DNA of 64,000 nt from Candidatus Binatia bacterium (GTDB lineage: Bacteria; Desulfobacterota; Binatia; UBA9968; JAJDTQ01): assembly GCA_951813575.1 (NCBI GenBank), contig OX638375.1, positions 1,155,001-1,219,000 on the forward strand, in the 5' to 3' direction. Under the pieces are notes generated by a model that saw only the letters and a list, made by a program, of their open reading frames with translations, was not told the origin of the DNA and did no database searches. The first letter of the stretch is position 1, and every line of letters begins with the position of its first letter. A program made the translations under genes and the position numbers. Shown piece after piece: positions 62,786-64,000 of this stretch.

Positions 62786-63991
62786 CTATTCGATTTCCCG
62801 GACCGCGGGCAGCCGCACCAGGCCGTAGAACGCCATCAACGCCACCAGGAGACCGCCCAGGGCCACCGCCGCCGGCGCTCCCGCGTACTCGGCCACCGCA
62901 CCCGCCACCGCGCCGCCCAGCGGCATGAGGTCCCAGGTAAGGCCGAACAGCCCCAACACCCGGCCCCGGAGCTCGTTGGGAAGGTTGAGCTGCAGGATCG
63001 TGTTGATGGAGGTCAGGTAGATCTGGTTGAACAGCCCGAGAAAGAAGATCAGTCCCAGGGACAAGGGAAACGACGACGAGTACGCAAACAGAATGAGCAG
63101 CATGCCGAAAGTCGCCGCCCCCACCAGCACCTGCCACCCTCTGCGCCCGGCCTGGGCCAGATAAGCGACCGTCAACGTCCCGAGCAACGCGCCCACGCCG
63201 GAGGATGACTGGAGCAGCCCGAACCCGCGGGAGTCCACCAGCAGGATATCCCGGGCGAAAACCGGCATCAGGATGACGAAGGACATGCCGAAGATGCTGT
63301 TGAAGCAGGTGAGTCCCAGCAGGCTGTAGAAAAGCTGGTTCCGCCGGACGAAGTCGAGGCCGGCGAGGATGTTGCGCCACATGCCGCCCTGCGGCTGCCC
63401 GACGATGGGGCGGCTTCGGATGAACGCCCACAGCGCCACCGCCGCCGCCGAGCTCACGAAGCAGGCGATAAAGGTATGGCCGACGCCGAACCAGTGAATC
63501 AGCAGGCCGGCGAGCCCGGGGCCCACCAGACGGCACGCCTGCCACACCGAGCTTCCCAGGGCCACCGCGTTGGCGATCTCCTCCCGCGGCACCATCTCGG
63601 GCAGCAACGCGTACCGGCTGGGCCGGTCGAAGGAACGCAGGAAACCCGAGTTGAACGCGAACACGAGCACGTGCCAGAAGGCGATGCGTTCGGTCAGGAT
63701 CAGCAGCCCCAGCACCAGGTAGGCCAAGGCCAGCAACGACTGGGTCAGCACCATGATGCGCCGCTTGTCGGCCCGGTCCGCGATGGCCCCGCCCACCAAC
63801 ACCAGTGAGACCCGTGGCACGGCGTAGGCGATCCCGGCCACCCCCAGCATCAGGGGCGAGTCCGTCAGCAGAAACACCAGCCAGGCCTGGGCCGCCATCT
63901 CCATGTTGAGCGCCAGCACCGAGGAGAGCTGCCCCAACCAGTAGAAGCGGTAGTTCCGGTGGCGCAGGCCGGCGAACAGCCGGCCAAGCAT
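62786..63991 (-). CDS. MFS transporter (EntS/MFS_3-like exporter)
   Basis: 401 residues. Begins LFAGLRHRNYRFYWLGQLSSVLALNM, the typical start of the MFS_3 drug/siderophore-exporter group. Loop motif GGAIADRADKRRIM and SFDRPSRYALLPEMVPREE support this. Twelve membrane segments. Start near the window edge (ATG at 63991), so upstream context is unseen. The substrate is not predictable. Confidence 0.88.
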   Translation of the reverse strand: MLGRLFAGLRHRNYRFYWLGQLSSVLALNMEMAAQAWLVFLLTDSPLMLGVAGIAYAVPRVSLVLVGGAIADRADKRRIMVLTQSLLALAYLVLGLLILTERIAFWHVLVFAFNSGFLRSFDRPSRYALLPEMVPREEIANAVALGSSVWQACRLVGPGLAGLLIHWFGVGHTFIACFVSSAAAVALWAFIRSRPIVGQPQGGMWRNILAGLDFVRRNQLFYSLLGLTCFNSIFGMSFVILMPVFARDILLVDSRGFGLLQSSSGVGALLGTLTVAYLAQAGRRGWQVLVGAATFGMLLILFAYSSSFPLSLGLIFFLGLFNQIYLTSINTILQLNLPNELRGRVLGLFGLTWDLMPLGGAVAGAVAEYAGAPAAVALGGLLVALMAFYGLVRLPAVREIE

Positions 63992-64000
63992 GGTTTCGGA

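Noticed and set aside
1..64000. CRISPR arrays, rRNA and tRNA genes
   Set aside because: No regularly spaced repeats of CRISPR type and no rRNA/tRNA signatures were seen on either strand.

Overview
The window is high-GC DNA with tightly packed, often start/stop-overlapping genes. It probably comes from a Gram-negative bacterium. Divisome genes (ZapA and a ZapB-like coiled coil), RNase Y, RNase G, SMC, FtsY and a PhoU-PhoB-PhoR set sit beside a solute-binding protein of the TRAP-associated immunogenic (TAXI) type, luciferase-like and amidohydrolase enzymes. This mix is reminiscent of deltaproteobacterial (Desulfobacterota-like) or uncultured Tectomicrobia/Binatota-type genomes. The lineage is an inference; no rRNA or tRNA gene is present to test it.

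Layout. 1-18.4 kb is a housekeeping block: rny, 5-formyl-THF cyclo-ligase, a candidate 6S RNA, zapA, a zapB-like gene, ftsY, smc and an HNH endonuclease on the minus strand; rng, phoU, phoB, phoR and a carboxyltransferase (pycB/oadA-like) on the plus strand; then a TAXI binding protein, an MFS transporter and an ornithine cyclodeaminase-family enzyme. 18.5-42.3 kb is a large peptide natural product (RiPP) cluster with its regulator. 42.4-53.6 kb holds three M16 peptidase genes, a CCA-adding enzyme, an orphan xanthine-dehydrogenase-type large subunit, a small secreted protein and a periplasmic binding protein. 53.8-57.2 kb is an acquired-looking patch: two coupled small ORFs, an integrase lacking a start for its arm-binding domain, and a Fic protein behind a repeat-rich AT-rich promoter. 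57.2-64 kb is catabolic/transport: an amidinotransferase-fold protein missing its catalytic residues, an amidohydrolase, MFS transporters, a flavin-dependent oxidoreductase and htpX.

The main discovery candidate is the RiPP cluster. A plus-strand arm encodes an NHLM-type export machine (membrane fusion protein, C39 peptidase-ABC protein, second ABC protein). It is followed by an 89-residue nitrile-hydratase-leader precursor whose predicted cleavage site leaves a core of only four residues, Arg-Cys-Cys-Cys, then an RND/MMPL exporter and a methyltransferase. A convergent minus-strand arm encodes a HemQ-like protein, an FAD oxidase, an AlkB-type di-iron hydroxylase fused to a GlnE-like nucleotidyltransferase, an internally deleted cyclopropane-fatty-acid synthase, a fused ThiF-like/YcaO cyclodehydratase, two paralogous proteins of unknown function, a second methyltransferase and an MpaB/DUF2236 heme oxygenase. 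The simplest reading is that YcaO turns the three cysteines into consecutive thiazolines, with methylation and oxidation by the tailoring enzymes, removal of the leader by the C39 domain, and export. A receiverless sigma-54 activator gene diverges from the minus arm and has a sigma-54 promoter of its own.

Two copies of one non-coding inverted-repeat element (MITE) occur, one inside the RiPP cluster and one supplying the stop codon of htpX.
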